In this document: positions 35,665 to 43,571 of the stretch, one piece after another
Position numbering within the stretch: the stretch's first letter is position 1
How the letters are laid out: the number at the start of each line of letters is the position of its first letter
Origin: Chelativorans sp. J32
Lineage (GTDB): Bacteria > Pseudomonadota > Alphaproteobacteria > Rhizobiales > Rhizobiaceae
Direction: 5' to 3'
NCBI RefSeq assembly: GCF_000518985.1
Contig: NZ_JAEQ01000001.1
Location: 558,001 to 622,000, forward strand
Length of the DNA: 64,000 nt
Translations under genes and position numbers: made by a program
Notes under the pieces: generated by a model
What the model saw: only the letters and a program-made list of their open reading frames with translations
What the model was told of the DNA's origin: nothing
The model's database searches: none

Positions 35665-37307
35665 CAGGCCGCTGCCTCCACTTCGGCCCGCGCCCACTTG
35701 CGCAGGATATCGGCGGTGCGCTCCTCATTGAGGTCGACCATGCGCTCAAGACGCGCCTGCGGTGCCGGCCGGATCTTCAGTTGCGGTGCGCTCTCCGTAT
35801 CCTCGGCCAATGTGCTGGCGCTCTCGACGCCGGGAAGCGACAGGTTTGGCTCGCCGGCTGCGCCTTGAGGCAGGGCGCGGACGGTCTCCTCGGTTCCCGT
35901 CTCCTCCGCGGCGGAGCCGCGCATGACGGCCGCGGTGAGCGGTCTGAGCCCGAACCAGGTGACGAGAAAGGCCACGAGCACGAAAGCAAGCGCGTTGATC
36001 ATCGTGCCCAGATGCTGGCCCAGTGTGTCGAGCAAGCCGGGTTCGGGCGTCTCCACGCCGTCCAGCCCGTCGATGAATTCGACGGCTGCGACATTGAGCA
36101 TGTCTCCGCGAGCTTCGTTGAAGCCGGTTGCCGACGCGACGACGGTCTGGATTTCGGCAATGCGGGCCTGAAGGGCATCTGGCGCTGCGTTCTCTCCAAG
36201 GATAGCGGCAAGCCGCGCCTCGTTCACCACCACGGCGATCGAGAGCCGCGTCACCTGATAGCCATTGCTGGCAGTGGCGATGCGCTTTGTGCTGAGCTCG
36301 TAATTAGTCGTTTCCTCGCGCCGCTCGCTCTCTTCCGAAGAACGCGGCGTTTCGGGAGAAGGCGATTCCTCCTGCGGGATATTCTGCAGGACGGTGGTCG
36401 GCGTGGCCGCAGTCTCCCGCGTCGCGCTGTCGGCCGTTCGCACGATCTGCACCGAGCGCTCCACACGCGAATCGGGATCGTAGATGACCTCTTCCACCTG
36501 ACGCGTATCGGTGTTGACCTCCGCCTTCACGCTTGCGCGGAAATTGTCGGGACCGAGATAGGGAGCGAGCGCCCGGCGAATATTCTCTTCCACCTGCGAT
36601 TCGACCGTGCGCTCGATTCCGATGGAACGCTGCGCGGTGCTGTTGGCCGGGTCGTCGCCCGCTGCGAGCAACGTACCGGAGGAATCGAGAACGGTAACCT
36701 TCTCCGCGTTGAGGCCGGGTACTGCGGCGGAGACCAGATAGCGGAGGCTTGAGGCCTTCGCGGCAGCATCGATGCCGGAAGTGCGGATGACCACGGAGGC
36801 GGAGGGTTCCTGTTGCTCGCGGCGGAAGTTGCCCCGCTCCGGCATGACGATATGTACCCGCGCAGCCTTGATGCCGGCGATGGAACGAATGGTTCGGGCG
36901 ATCTCGCCTTCGAGCGCCCTGACGCGGGTCACTTCCTGCATGAAGGTGGTGAGCCCGAGCGAGCCCACATTGTCGAACAGCTCGTAGCCGGCATTGGCGC
37001 TCGAAGGGAGCCCCTTCTCGGCAAGCAGCATACGAGCCTCGGCGGTCTTGCCCGCAGGCACAAGCACGGCCGTGCCATCGGAGACGACGTCGAAGCCGAT
37101 ACCCGCTTCGCCCAGAACGAGGCCGATCTGATTCACGTCGGAGCGTTCGAGCCCAACGTAAAGGGTCTCATAGGCGGGACGATTGAGATAGATCGCGCCG
37201 CCCGTGACCAGGGCCAGCGTGAGCGCAAGGACGCCGCCCATCATGGCGAGCCGGCGCGCTCCCAGGCTTTTTAGGTTTTCGACAATGGTCCGAAGCTGCT
37301 CAGGCAA
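35664..37307 (-). CDS. fliF: Flagellar MS-ring protein FliF
   Basis: 547 residues with two membrane helices (about 23-42 and 430-450). The ring-building domain contains YETLYVGLERSDVNQIG and GYELFDNVGSLGLTTFMQEV, then RALEGEIARTIRSI. The C-terminal cytoplasmic end binds FliG. It is the base on which the flagellum assembles. It is the first gene of the fliF-fliH-motB-motC-fliK-transglycosylase unit, with the shared promoter element 34 bases upstream. In Brucella, FtcR binds upstream of fliF. Confidence 0.95.
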   Translation of the reverse strand: MPEQLRTIVENLKSLGARRLAMMGGVLALTLALVTGGAIYLNRPAYETLYVGLERSDVNQIGLVLGEAGIGFDVVSDGTAVLVPAGKTAEARMLLAEKGLPSSANAGYELFDNVGSLGLTTFMQEVTRVRALEGEIARTIRSIAGIKAARVHIVMPERGNFRREQQEPSASVVIRTSGIDAAAKASSLRYLVSAAVPGLNAEKVTVLDSSGTLLAAGDDPANSTAQRSIGIERTVESQVEENIRRALAPYLGPDNFRASVKAEVNTDTRQVEEVIYDPDSRVERSVQIVRTADSATRETAATPTTVLQNIPQEESPSPETPRSSEESERREETTNYELSTKRIATASNGYQVTRLSIAVVVNEARLAAILGENAAPDALQARIAEIQTVVASATGFNEARGDMLNVAAVEFIDGLDGVETPEPGLLDTLGQHLGTMINALAFVLVAFLVTWFGLRPLTAAVMRGSAAEETGTEETVRALPQGAAGEPNLSLPGVESASTLAEDTESAPQLKIRPAPQARLERMVDLNEERTADILRKWARAEVEAAA

Positions 37308-37341
37308 AGCGTTCGCTCCCAGGCGGAATTCTCCAATCAGC

Positions 37342-37364
37342 CTAGGCGGTGAAGCTTGTGCGAA
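37342..37364 (-). promoter_or_regulatory. Shared flagellar promoter element, fliF copy
   Basis: Reads TTCGCACAAG-N8-CCTAG toward fliF, ending 34 bases before its start codon. The first 18 bases match the flhA copy exactly. It lies in the 113-base gap between fliF and the first flagellin. Confidence 0.68.
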
Positions 37365-37420
37365 CCCTTCGACGGGTTGAGGACCGTCGTGATCAGGGGC
37401 GGAGGGAGACCCTCCAACCG

Positions 37421-38302
37421 CTACTTGAACAGCGCCAGGATGTTCTGAGCGTTCTGGTTGGCGATGGAAAGCGCCTGAATGCCAAGCTGCTGCTGAACTT
37501 GCAGAGCCTGGAGACGCGTGGACTCCTCGTTCATATCGGCGTCCACGAGCTGGCCAACGCCGCGTTCGATCGAATCCATGAGGTTGGAGACGAAGTCCTT
37601 CTGAAGGTCGAGGCGGTTTTTGGCGGAGCCCAGATTTGCCGCGGCGGTGGACATTGCGGCAAGCGCTGTCTCGATGTCTTTGAGATAAGCATCGATATTG
37701 GCATCATCCCCGTTGGCAACGATGTCGATCTGCATGACGTCGTGCGCCAGATGCTGCGTGGCGTCTGTCGTGGTGCCATCGGCGGCAAAGAGCCGAATCC
37801 CCGCGAGCTCCACCGAGATGGTGCCGATGCTGACGGTGCCGTCGGAGGCCCGGTTATAGGATGCGGCGATTTCCAGCGGCCCTGCATTGTCTGTTGCCAG
37901 TATGTTGGTGCCGGCATAATTGGCCCCGACCGCTGCCGCCTTGATCTGATCCTGCAGGATATCGATTTCGGCCTGGATCTTTTCCTGGTTTTCCGCGCTT
38001 GCGCCGCGTGCGTTGATCAGTTTGGTTTTGATCGCATCGACTGCCTCGATGACATTGTTCATCGCAGTGTAGGCGGTATCGATCCTTCCGGCGCCGAGAC
38101 CAAGCGAATCCTGGATGGCAGAAAGAGCCTTGTTGTCCGACCGCATCGTGGTGGCAATCGACCAATACGCGGCATTGTCGCTGGCCTGCGCCACGCGAAA
38201 ACCGGTGGAGATGCGGCCCTGGACCACATCCAGCGCCTTATTGGTTGCCTTCAAGCTCTGCAACGCCACCATCGCAGAGGTGTTCGTCATGATGCTTGCC
38301 AC
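37421..38302 (-). CDS. Flagellin (paralogue 1, GTG start)
   Basis: 293 residues. The conserved N-terminal D0/D1 region is ALQSLKATNKALDVVQGRI, then GFRVAQASDNAAYWSIAT. The C-terminal D1/D0 is DADMNEESTRLQALQVQQQL and SIANQNAQNILALFK. The central variable region is short, so the filament should be smooth and lack large outer domains. The start is GTG with AAGGGG 7 bases upstream, which aligns exactly with the ATG of the second flagellin. A CtrA-like box lies 69 bases upstream. Confidence 0.94.
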   Translation of the reverse strand: MASIMTNTSAMVALQSLKATNKALDVVQGRISTGFRVAQASDNAAYWSIATTMRSDNKALSAIQDSLGLGAGRIDTAYTAMNNVIEAVDAIKTKLINARGASAENQEKIQAEIDILQDQIKAAAVGANYAGTNILATDNAGPLEIAASYNRASDGTVSIGTISVELAGIRLFAADGTTTDATQHLAHDVMQIDIVANGDDANIDAYLKDIETALAAMSTAAANLGSAKNRLDLQKDFVSNLMDSIERGVGQLVDADMNEESTRLQALQVQQQLGIQALSIANQNAQNILALFK

Positions 38303-38371
38303 GTGCTTGCCCCTTGTCTCAGCCCCATGCCCGGCGGGCAGGATTGGTTAACAATGGGTACAGGCCTATGG

Positions 38372-38386
38372 TTAACGGCATCTTAA
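38372..38386. promoter_or_regulatory. CtrA-like box upstream of flagellin 1
   Basis: TTAA-N7-TTAA, followed by C on the plus strand, matching the full CtrA consensus. It ends 69 bases before the flagellin GTG. The sequence around it is not especially AT-rich. A further GTTAAC stands at 38347-38352. Confidence 0.55.
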
Positions 38387-38403
38387 CTGGAAAATCCGGC
38401 AAC

Positions 38404-38430
38404 AAAAAAAGGCCGCCCGGAAGGCGGCCT
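38404..38430 (-). terminator. Rho-independent terminator after flagellin 2
   Basis: An 8-bp GC-rich stem (AGGCCGCC / GGCGGCCT, 38410-38430) with a 5-base loop, followed on the minus strand by a run of seven T. It begins 33 bases after the stop of the second flagellin and separates the two flagellin transcripts. Confidence 0.9.
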
Positions 38431-38462
38431 CTTTCGTTGCTGCGGAACGTCTCGTGCCGCGA

Positions 38463-39332
38463 TTAACGGAACAGCGAGAGGATGTTCTGCGTGTTCTGGT
38501 TGGCGATCGAAAGCGCCTGCACGCCAAGCTGCTGCTGAACCTGGAGAGCCGAAAGACGAGCCGATTCCTCGTTCATGTCTGCATCCACCAGCTGGCCGAC
38601 GCCGCGGTCGATCGCGTCCGAAAGCTTCGACACGAAGTCCTTCTGAAGATCGACGCGGGACTTGGCCGCACCCAGGACGGAGGCCTGTTCGGCAAGTGAG
38701 GCAAGCGCTGTCTCGACGGTACCGAGAGCGGTGTCGATCGTCGCGTCATCCACCACCGCAGTGCCTGCGTCGAAGAACGTGCTGGCAACGATGCCCGAAA
38801 CGATACCGGCGGAACCATCCTCACTCAGCACCTGCACATCGGTGCCGGTGATCGTGATCTGGTCGATGGAGACGGTCGTTCCGTTGCGGTTGTAGGACGA
38901 TACGATGTTTACGTCCGTTCCATCCTGGAGGATGTTCGAGCCGGCATAGTTCGAATTGCCGACCACCGAGGTGATGTGCTCCTGGAGCGCTTCGATCTCG
39001 GTCTGGATCTTCTGCTGGTCTTCCTGGCTGGCGCCGCGGGCGCTCACCAGCTTCTGCTTGATCTTGTCGACCGTCTCGATCACCTCGTTGATGCCGGTAT
39101 AGGCCGTGTCGAGCTTGCCGGCGCCCAGGCCAAGCGCGTCCTGCACGCTGGAGAGGGCCTTGTTGTCCGACTTCATGGAGGTCGCGATGGACCAGTAAGC
39201 GGCGTTGTCGGACGCTTCTGCCACGCGCAGGCCGGTCGAAATGCGCGACTGCGTGGTGGCCATGTTCTTGGAGATGGTGTTGAGGGTCTGCAGCGCCGTC
39301 ATCGCCGACGCGTTGGTATTGATGCTAGCCAT
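38463..39332 (-). CDS. Flagellin (paralogue 2)
   Basis: 289 residues, clearly paralogous to the flagellin at 37421. The N-terminus has SAMTALQTLNTISKNMATTQ and LRVAEASDNAAYWSIATSM, and the C-terminus has DADMNEESARLSALQVQQQL and SIANQNTQNILSLFR. The two differ mostly in the central third. The start is ATG with AGGGG upstream. The 178-base upstream region holds a nested inverted repeat, and a strong terminator follows the gene, so it is transcribed alone. Confidence 0.95.
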   Translation of the reverse strand: MASINTNASAMTALQTLNTISKNMATTQSRISTGLRVAEASDNAAYWSIATSMKSDNKALSSVQDALGLGAGKLDTAYTGINEVIETVDKIKQKLVSARGASQEDQQKIQTEIEALQEHITSVVGNSNYAGSNILQDGTDVNIVSSYNRNGTTVSIDQITITGTDVQVLSEDGSAGIVSGIVASTFFDAGTAVVDDATIDTALGTVETALASLAEQASVLGAAKSRVDLQKDFVSKLSDAIDRGVGQLVDADMNEESARLSALQVQQQLGVQALSIANQNTQNILSLFR

Positions 39333-39370
39333 GGGAATAACGCCCCTGAAACAGAACTGACGAGGGACAT

Positions 39371-39436
39371 ACCGGGCTCAACCGGTGATGACGGAGAGGC
39401 ATCATGCCGTGGGTTGGTCCCAACCCACTCCGTCAT
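39371..39436 (-). promoter_or_regulatory. Nested inverted repeats able to form a three-way junction, upstream of flagellin 2
   Basis: Outer arms ATGACGGA (39388-39395) and TCCGTCAT (39429-39436) enclose two further perfect palindromes: GGCAT-C-ATGCC (39398-39408) and GTGGGTTGG-TC-CCAACCCAC (39409-39428). A small ACCGG/CCGGT hairpin (39371-39386) lies on the gene side. The block ends 38 bases before the start codon. It could be a folded 5' leader or a set of DNA operators. Confidence 0.6.
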
Positions 39437-39510
39437 GCATCGGCAGTGTTTATGCAGCCCATTTGCTACCAAAAGGATAATCGCGGCAGGACCGGCAGAA
39501 TTTTTTTGAA

Positions 39511-40248
39511 TCAGGAGAAGGAGCGAACGAGGCTTCCCACGAGCAGGTTCCAGCCGTCGATGAGCACGAAGAACAGGATCTTGAAGGGAAGCGAGACGAC
39601 CGTCGGCGGCAGCATCATCATGCCCATGGCCATGGTGATCGTGGCGACGATAAGATCGATCACCAGGAAAGGCAGCACGATGAGGAAGCCGATCTCGAAA
39701 CCTCGCCGAATTTCGGAGATCATGAAGGCGGGGATGAGCACGCGCATGTCCGCCTGCCCGGCTTCGGCTTGGATCCCGCCGCGTTCGGCTGCCAGATCGG
39801 CAAAGAGGCTGTAATCTTCCTCCCGCACATTGGCGCTCATGAAGGCACGGAACGGCTCCGCGATCCGCTCCACGGCCACGGCTTCGGTGATCTCGTTGTT
39901 CATGAGCGGCTGGACGCCGTTGTTCCAGGCCTGATCGAATGTCGGCGCCATCACATAGAAAGTCATGAAGAGCGCGAGGCTGACCAGGATGAGGTTTGCA
40001 GGCGTGGACGGCAGGCCAATGCCGGTGCGCAATATGGAGAAGACGATGACGAAGCGGGTGAAGCTCGTCACCATGATCAGAATTCCCGGCGCGATGGAAA
40101 GCACCGTCAGCAGGCCGAAGAGCTGGATGATATAGCCGACGCTCGTGCCGTTCGCCTGGCCGGCTAGCGCGCCGAGGTCGAGCGTCTGAGCCGCGGCCGG
40201 GGGAGCGCCGGCAAGGATCGCCAGGAGAAGAAGGCCCGCGCGCATCAT
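39511..40248 (-). CDS. fliP: Flagellar export protein FliP
   Basis: 245 residues with an N-terminal signal peptide (LLLLAILAGAPPAAAQ). FliP signatures are IAPGILIMVTSFTRFVIVFS, LRTGIGLPSTPANLILVSLA and the C-terminal LLPPTVVSLPFKILFFVLIDGW. It is the core subunit of the FliPQR gate. It is the last gene of the flgB unit and overlaps fliL by four bases. Confidence 0.96.
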   Translation of the reverse strand: MMRAGLLLLAILAGAPPAAAQTLDLGALAGQANGTSVGYIIQLFGLLTVLSIAPGILIMVTSFTRFVIVFSILRTGIGLPSTPANLILVSLALFMTFYVMAPTFDQAWNNGVQPLMNNEITEAVAVERIAEPFRAFMSANVREEDYSLFADLAAERGGIQAEAGQADMRVLIPAFMISEIRRGFEIGFLIVLPFLVIDLIVATITMAMGMMMLPPTVVSLPFKILFFVLIDGWNLLVGSLVRSFS

Positions 40249-40748
40249 TCGTAGAGGAAGGCCATTATAAGGACCTCCTTCACGCGGCCGTCGCTGCGGA
40301 TGCGGGCACGCTCCAGAAGGTCCGATTTGAGATGCTGGAAGCCGCTTCCGCTCTCGATCTGCTTGAGCTTCACGGTACGCATATAGGCGAGGAGGTCCTG
40401 GTGGATGGCACGCGCAAGGGCCGGATCCGCTGGTCCCTCGAACACGATCGCCAACTCCATGCGGAGCCAGACATTCGTCGGCTCAGCCAGGTTGGTTGTG
40501 ATCGGGTCGAGCTGGATGATCGTTGAAGGCGTCGCCGAACCAGCCGCCTCCTCCTGCTCCCCCTGGGATGTCTCGGGTGCGATCCCCTCGGGCTCGGCCT
40601 CGGAGACAGGGTCCCGGCGCTCTTCCAGATAGCTGCCCGTGAGCCAGCCCATTCCCGCTGCAAGCACGGTGACGACGAGGAGAGCCGCCGCCTGCATAAC
40701 CAGCGGAGGCCCCTTCTTTTTCTCTTCCTCTTGGGCGACGATGGCCAT
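40245..40748 (-). CDS. fliL: Flagellar basal-body protein FliL
   Basis: 167 residues: a short charged cytoplasmic start (EEEKKKG), a membrane helix (about 19-38), an acidic linker (about 45-70), and a periplasmic domain with NVWLRMELAIVFEG, LLAYMRTVKLKQIES and HLKSDLLERARIRSDGRVKE. FliL surrounds the stator and supports motor torque. It lies between flgH and fliP. Confidence 0.9.
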   Translation of the reverse strand: MAIVAQEEEKKKGPPLVMQAAALLVVTVLAAGMGWLTGSYLEERRDPVSEAEPEGIAPETSQGEQEEAAGSATPSTIIQLDPITTNLAEPTNVWLRMELAIVFEGPADPALARAIHQDLLAYMRTVKLKQIESGSGFQHLKSDLLERARIRSDGRVKEVLIMAFLYE

Positions 40749-40762
40749 GGCTATGGTTCCGA

Positions 40763-41470
40763 TCAGAACGGCAGCACGTTATCGAGCACCTGCTGGCCCC
40801 ATGGCGGCTGCTGCACCTCCGTCAGCCTGCCGCGCCCGCCATAGGAGATGCGCGCTTCCGCGATGCGCTCATAGGAGATCGTGTTGTTCGGGCCAATATC
40901 GCTCGGCCGCACGAGCCCGGCAATTGTGAGCACCCTGAGCTCGGCATTGACGCGTACTTCCTGCGTGCCGGAGATCCTCAGGTTTCCGTTGGGCAGCTTC
41001 TCGGTAACGATGGCTGCAACCACCAGCCGCATGTCCTCGGAACGCTTCGTTGCACCGGAGCCGACCGTTGAGGTGCCGGAACCTATATCGGCATCCGCTT
41101 CTGCCGAGCCCGTGGCTCTGCCGATGGCAAAAGAGCCGGCAATGCCGAGATTGCGTGTTGCCCGCCGGGATCGTTCCGACTCGTTTTCGAACTCGGCCTT
41201 GTCGTTGATCGAGATGATGACGGTCAGGATGTCTCCCACCTCCAACGCCCGCGGGTCCGTGAAGAAGCGGCTCTGCCGGTCGCTCCAGAGCGAGTATCGG
41301 CTGACATGTTCCGGCTGTCGTTGCGGATAGTGGTAGGCCTGCAAGACGGTCGGCTCCGCTCCGGAACCGACCGGAGAAAGCGCGGGAGGTTTGCCGATCT
41401 CTTCGTTCGTGGCGCAGCCCGCCAGCGTCAGGACGGCGAGGAGGAACGAAGTTCCCGTTTTCTTCTTCAT
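40763..41470 (-). CDS. flgH: Flagellar L-ring protein FlgH
   Basis: 235 residues. A lipoprotein signal (LLAVLTLAGCATNEE) predicts lipidation at Cys19. Family motifs are SLWSDRQSRFFTDPRALEVGDILTV, interrupted only by loops, and the C-terminal ISYGGRGRLTEVQQPPWGQQ. It forms the outer-membrane L-ring. It starts inside the end of motE (four-base overlap). Confidence 0.94.
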   Translation of the reverse strand: MKKKTGTSFLLAVLTLAGCATNEEIGKPPALSPVGSGAEPTVLQAYHYPQRQPEHVSRYSLWSDRQSRFFTDPRALEVGDILTVIISINDKAEFENESERSRRATRNLGIAGSFAIGRATGSAEADADIGSGTSTVGSGATKRSEDMRLVVAAIVTEKLPNGNLRISGTQEVRVNAELRVLTIAGLVRPSDIGPNNTISYERIAEARISYGGRGRLTEVQQPPWGQQVLDNVLPF

Positions 41471-41979
41471 GAGGGGTCCTCGGGGCGCGCCGCGCTCGCC
41501 ATGATGCCTGTAAGTGCGGCTGCGGCCTTGCTGTTCATCTCGTTGAGGATGATGCCCGCCGTGCGCGGTTCGAGCTTCATCAGGATGGCTGCGGCAAGCT
41601 CGATCCTGACCTCCGCAAGGCGTTCGGCCGCTGCATCCGGCCGCATGCTGGAATAAATCTGCACGAGGTTGCCCTCGGCTTCGGCGAGGAAGGCCTCGCG
41701 CCGGGCAAGCCAGCTTTCATATTCTGCACGTTTTTCCTCCAGGGCCGCGATGCGCGCATCGACCTCGCCCTTGAGCTCTTCCAGCTGTCGCGCCTGGATG
41801 GCGTAGCGGCGGTCGCGCGCTTCGTCCGCGATGTTCGTACAGAAGCGCTGCACCTCGTCCTGGGGCGCTGCGTCTGTCTCGGCGGCTCCGCTCCTGACGG
41901 ATGGCGCGAGCAAGGCCGCCGCCAGGATGATCACGCGCAGGCTTCCAGAACGGCCGCGATGTGAGGTGAGGAGGCCCAT
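41467..41979 (-). CDS. motE: MotE, periplasmic chaperone for MotC
   Basis: 170 residues: a signal peptide (about 14-32, ending SGAAETD), a coiled coil (about 55-115: ARQLEELKGEVDARIAALEE), and a C-terminal helical domain (PDAAAERLAEVRIELAAAIL; LEPRTAGIILNEM) shared with MgtE/MotE-type proteins. In Sinorhizobium MotE stabilises MotC, which is encoded 8 kb away. It lies between flgI and flgH, the normal rhizobial position. Confidence 0.85.
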   Translation of the reverse strand: MGLLTSHRGRSGSLRVIILAAALLAPSVRSGAAETDAAPQDEVQRFCTNIADEARDRRYAIQARQLEELKGEVDARIAALEEKRAEYESWLARREAFLAEAEGNLVQIYSSMRPDAAAERLAEVRIELAAAILMKLEPRTAGIILNEMNSKAAAALTGIMASAARPEDPS

Positions 41980-41995
41980 ATCTTCTGTTCCCCCG

Positions 41996-43102
41996 CTATT
42001 GCAGAACGAGTTCGCCCTGCAGGGCGCCGGCCGACTTGATCCCCTGCAGGATGGCGATGATACCGTCAGGCTTGACCCCGAGCCTGTTCAGGCCGGAGAC
42101 GAGCGTCTGGAGATCCGGCCCGTCGAGCACTGCGACCGTCGCGTCGGGACGTACGGCGTCGATCACCGTGTAGGGCTCGACTTCCGTTTCGCCGCGCGAA
42201 AAGGGCTCCGGCTGGATGACCCGCGGCATTTCGGTGACGCGCACCGTCAGCGCGCCGTGGCTGATGGCCACGCGTGAAATGCGCACGTCGTTGCCGATGA
42301 CGACCGTTCCGGTGCGCTCATCGACGACGACGCGAGCCGGCGCATCGACCTCGACCGGCAGATTCTCGAGCTCGGCATAAAAACGGGCCGCGGAAATCCC
42401 TTTCGGCTTCTGGATGATGACGGTCCGGGAGTCCCGCTCGCTGGCGAGCCGCGCGCCAAAGCGCCTGCTGGTATAGGCGTTGATGGCATCGGTGATGCGC
42501 ACGGCCGTCGAGAAATCCGGGTTCCTGAGCTGCAGCGTCAGCGCCAGGAGGTCGTCGAAAGAGGCTGCCACGCCGCGCTCGATAATGGCGCCGTTGGGCA
42601 CGCGTCCGGAGGTGGGCACGCCCTGCGTCAGTGTTTCCGCCTGGCCCTGAGCATTGAACCCTGAGACGATGACCGCGCCTTGCGCCACGGCATAGATTTC
42701 GCCGTCGGCTGCGCGCAAAGGCGTCATCACCAGCGTGCCGCCGGCAAGCGATGTCGCATCGCCTAGGGAAGACACCGACACATCGATACGCGCCCCCGAT
42801 TGCACGAAAGGCGGCAGGTTGGCGGTCACGATCACCGCCGCGACATTCTCCGCGCGCGCACGGCCGCCTTCCGAGGCAATGCCGAGGTTCTCCAGCATCG
42901 CGCGGATCGACTGTTCGGTGAAAGGGGCGTTGCGGAGACTGTCGCCGGTGCCGTTGAGGCCGATCACCAGCCCATAGCCGACGAGCTGATTGTCGCGCGC
43001 AGCCTGAAGCTGGGCGACATGCTTGATCTGCGTTTTGTTCGCTGCCGATGGAACAACGGCAGCGAGCAGCATCAGCGCCGAAAGGAAGGCCTTGAAGATC
43101 AT
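41996..43102 (-). CDS. flgI: Flagellar P-ring protein FlgI
   Basis: 368 residues with a signal peptide (LSALMLLAAVVPSAA). Conserved blocks are RDNQLVGYGLVIGLNGTGDS, ARIDVSVSSLGDATSLAGGT and the C-terminal LVSGLNRLGVKPDGIIAILQ, a near-universal FlgI ending. It forms the periplasmic ring around the rod. It starts within the last codons of flgA (four-base overlap). Confidence 0.96.
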   Translation of the reverse strand: MIFKAFLSALMLLAAVVPSAANKTQIKHVAQLQAARDNQLVGYGLVIGLNGTGDSLRNAPFTEQSIRAMLENLGIASEGGRARAENVAAVIVTANLPPFVQSGARIDVSVSSLGDATSLAGGTLVMTPLRAADGEIYAVAQGAVIVSGFNAQGQAETLTQGVPTSGRVPNGAIIERGVAASFDDLLALTLQLRNPDFSTAVRITDAINAYTSRRFGARLASERDSRTVIIQKPKGISAARFYAELENLPVEVDAPARVVVDERTGTVVIGNDVRISRVAISHGALTVRVTEMPRVIQPEPFSRGETEVEPYTVIDAVRPDATVAVLDGPDLQTLVSGLNRLGVKPDGIIAILQGIKSAGALQGELVLQ

Positions 43103-43569
43103 GATGCGCCGACCCTTACGGTTCCGTCCTGCATGACGATGCCGGTAAAAATCGCGCCGCTGTCGATGTTGCGCATCTTGATCAGGTCGCCGGCAGCGCC
43201 TGGCTGCAGCGGCACGGCGAGAACGGAGATGGTCAGCGCGCCTGACGTGAGGACCGCCGTTACCGTCGAACCCTGCTCGACAAGATAGGGCGGGCGCACA
43301 TAGGAGAGGGGGATCAATCGGCCAGGCAGGAGGGTGCGTCGCGCCACCTTGCCTTCCAAATCGGCAGCGGCGCGGGCGATCGAGGCGGCCCCGCGTGGGG
43401 GCTGGCGCAGCATCATCTCCTGCAGCGCGTTTGCCGAGATCGCCTCGCCCGGATAGATGACGCGCGCCGGCACCACGACAATCTCCTGGGCACCGGCGGG
43501 CACTCCAAGAAAGGCGAGAGCAAGCAGCCCGCCAAGAAAAGTCCGCTTCGTGCGCCGCCGACTACGCAT
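43099..43569 (-). CDS. flgA: P-ring assembly chaperone FlgA
   Basis: 156 residues with a signal peptide (GLLALAFLGVPAGAQ) and a SAF-like fold. The N-terminal region has VVVPARVIYPGEAISANALQ, and later ARRTLLPGRLIPLSYVRPPY and GDLIKMRNIDSGAIFTGIV are typical of FlgA. It helps FlgI assemble in the periplasm. It lies 2 bases after flgG. Confidence 0.9.
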   Translation of the reverse strand: MRSRRRTKRTFLGGLLALAFLGVPAGAQEIVVVPARVIYPGEAISANALQEMMLRQPPRGAASIARAAADLEGKVARRTLLPGRLIPLSYVRPPYLVEQGSTVTAVLTSGALTISVLAVPLQPGAAGDLIKMRNIDSGAIFTGIVMQDGTVRVGAS

Positions 43570-43571
43570 TG

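Noticed and set aside
37401-37415. GGAGGG-AGA-CCCTCC hairpin after flagellin 1
   Set aside because: The six-base stem has no T-run on the minus strand, so it is not listed as a terminator. It may still cap the mRNA.
39440-39475. A degenerate version of the shared flagellar element upstream of flagellin 2
   Set aside because: A GGTAG with roughly correct spacing is present, but the CGCRCAAG half does not align without shifts, so the match is no better than chance.
39490-39506. Run of T near the end of fliP as a terminator
   Set aside because: The T-run is on the plus strand, the wrong side for fliP, and no matching stem precedes it.
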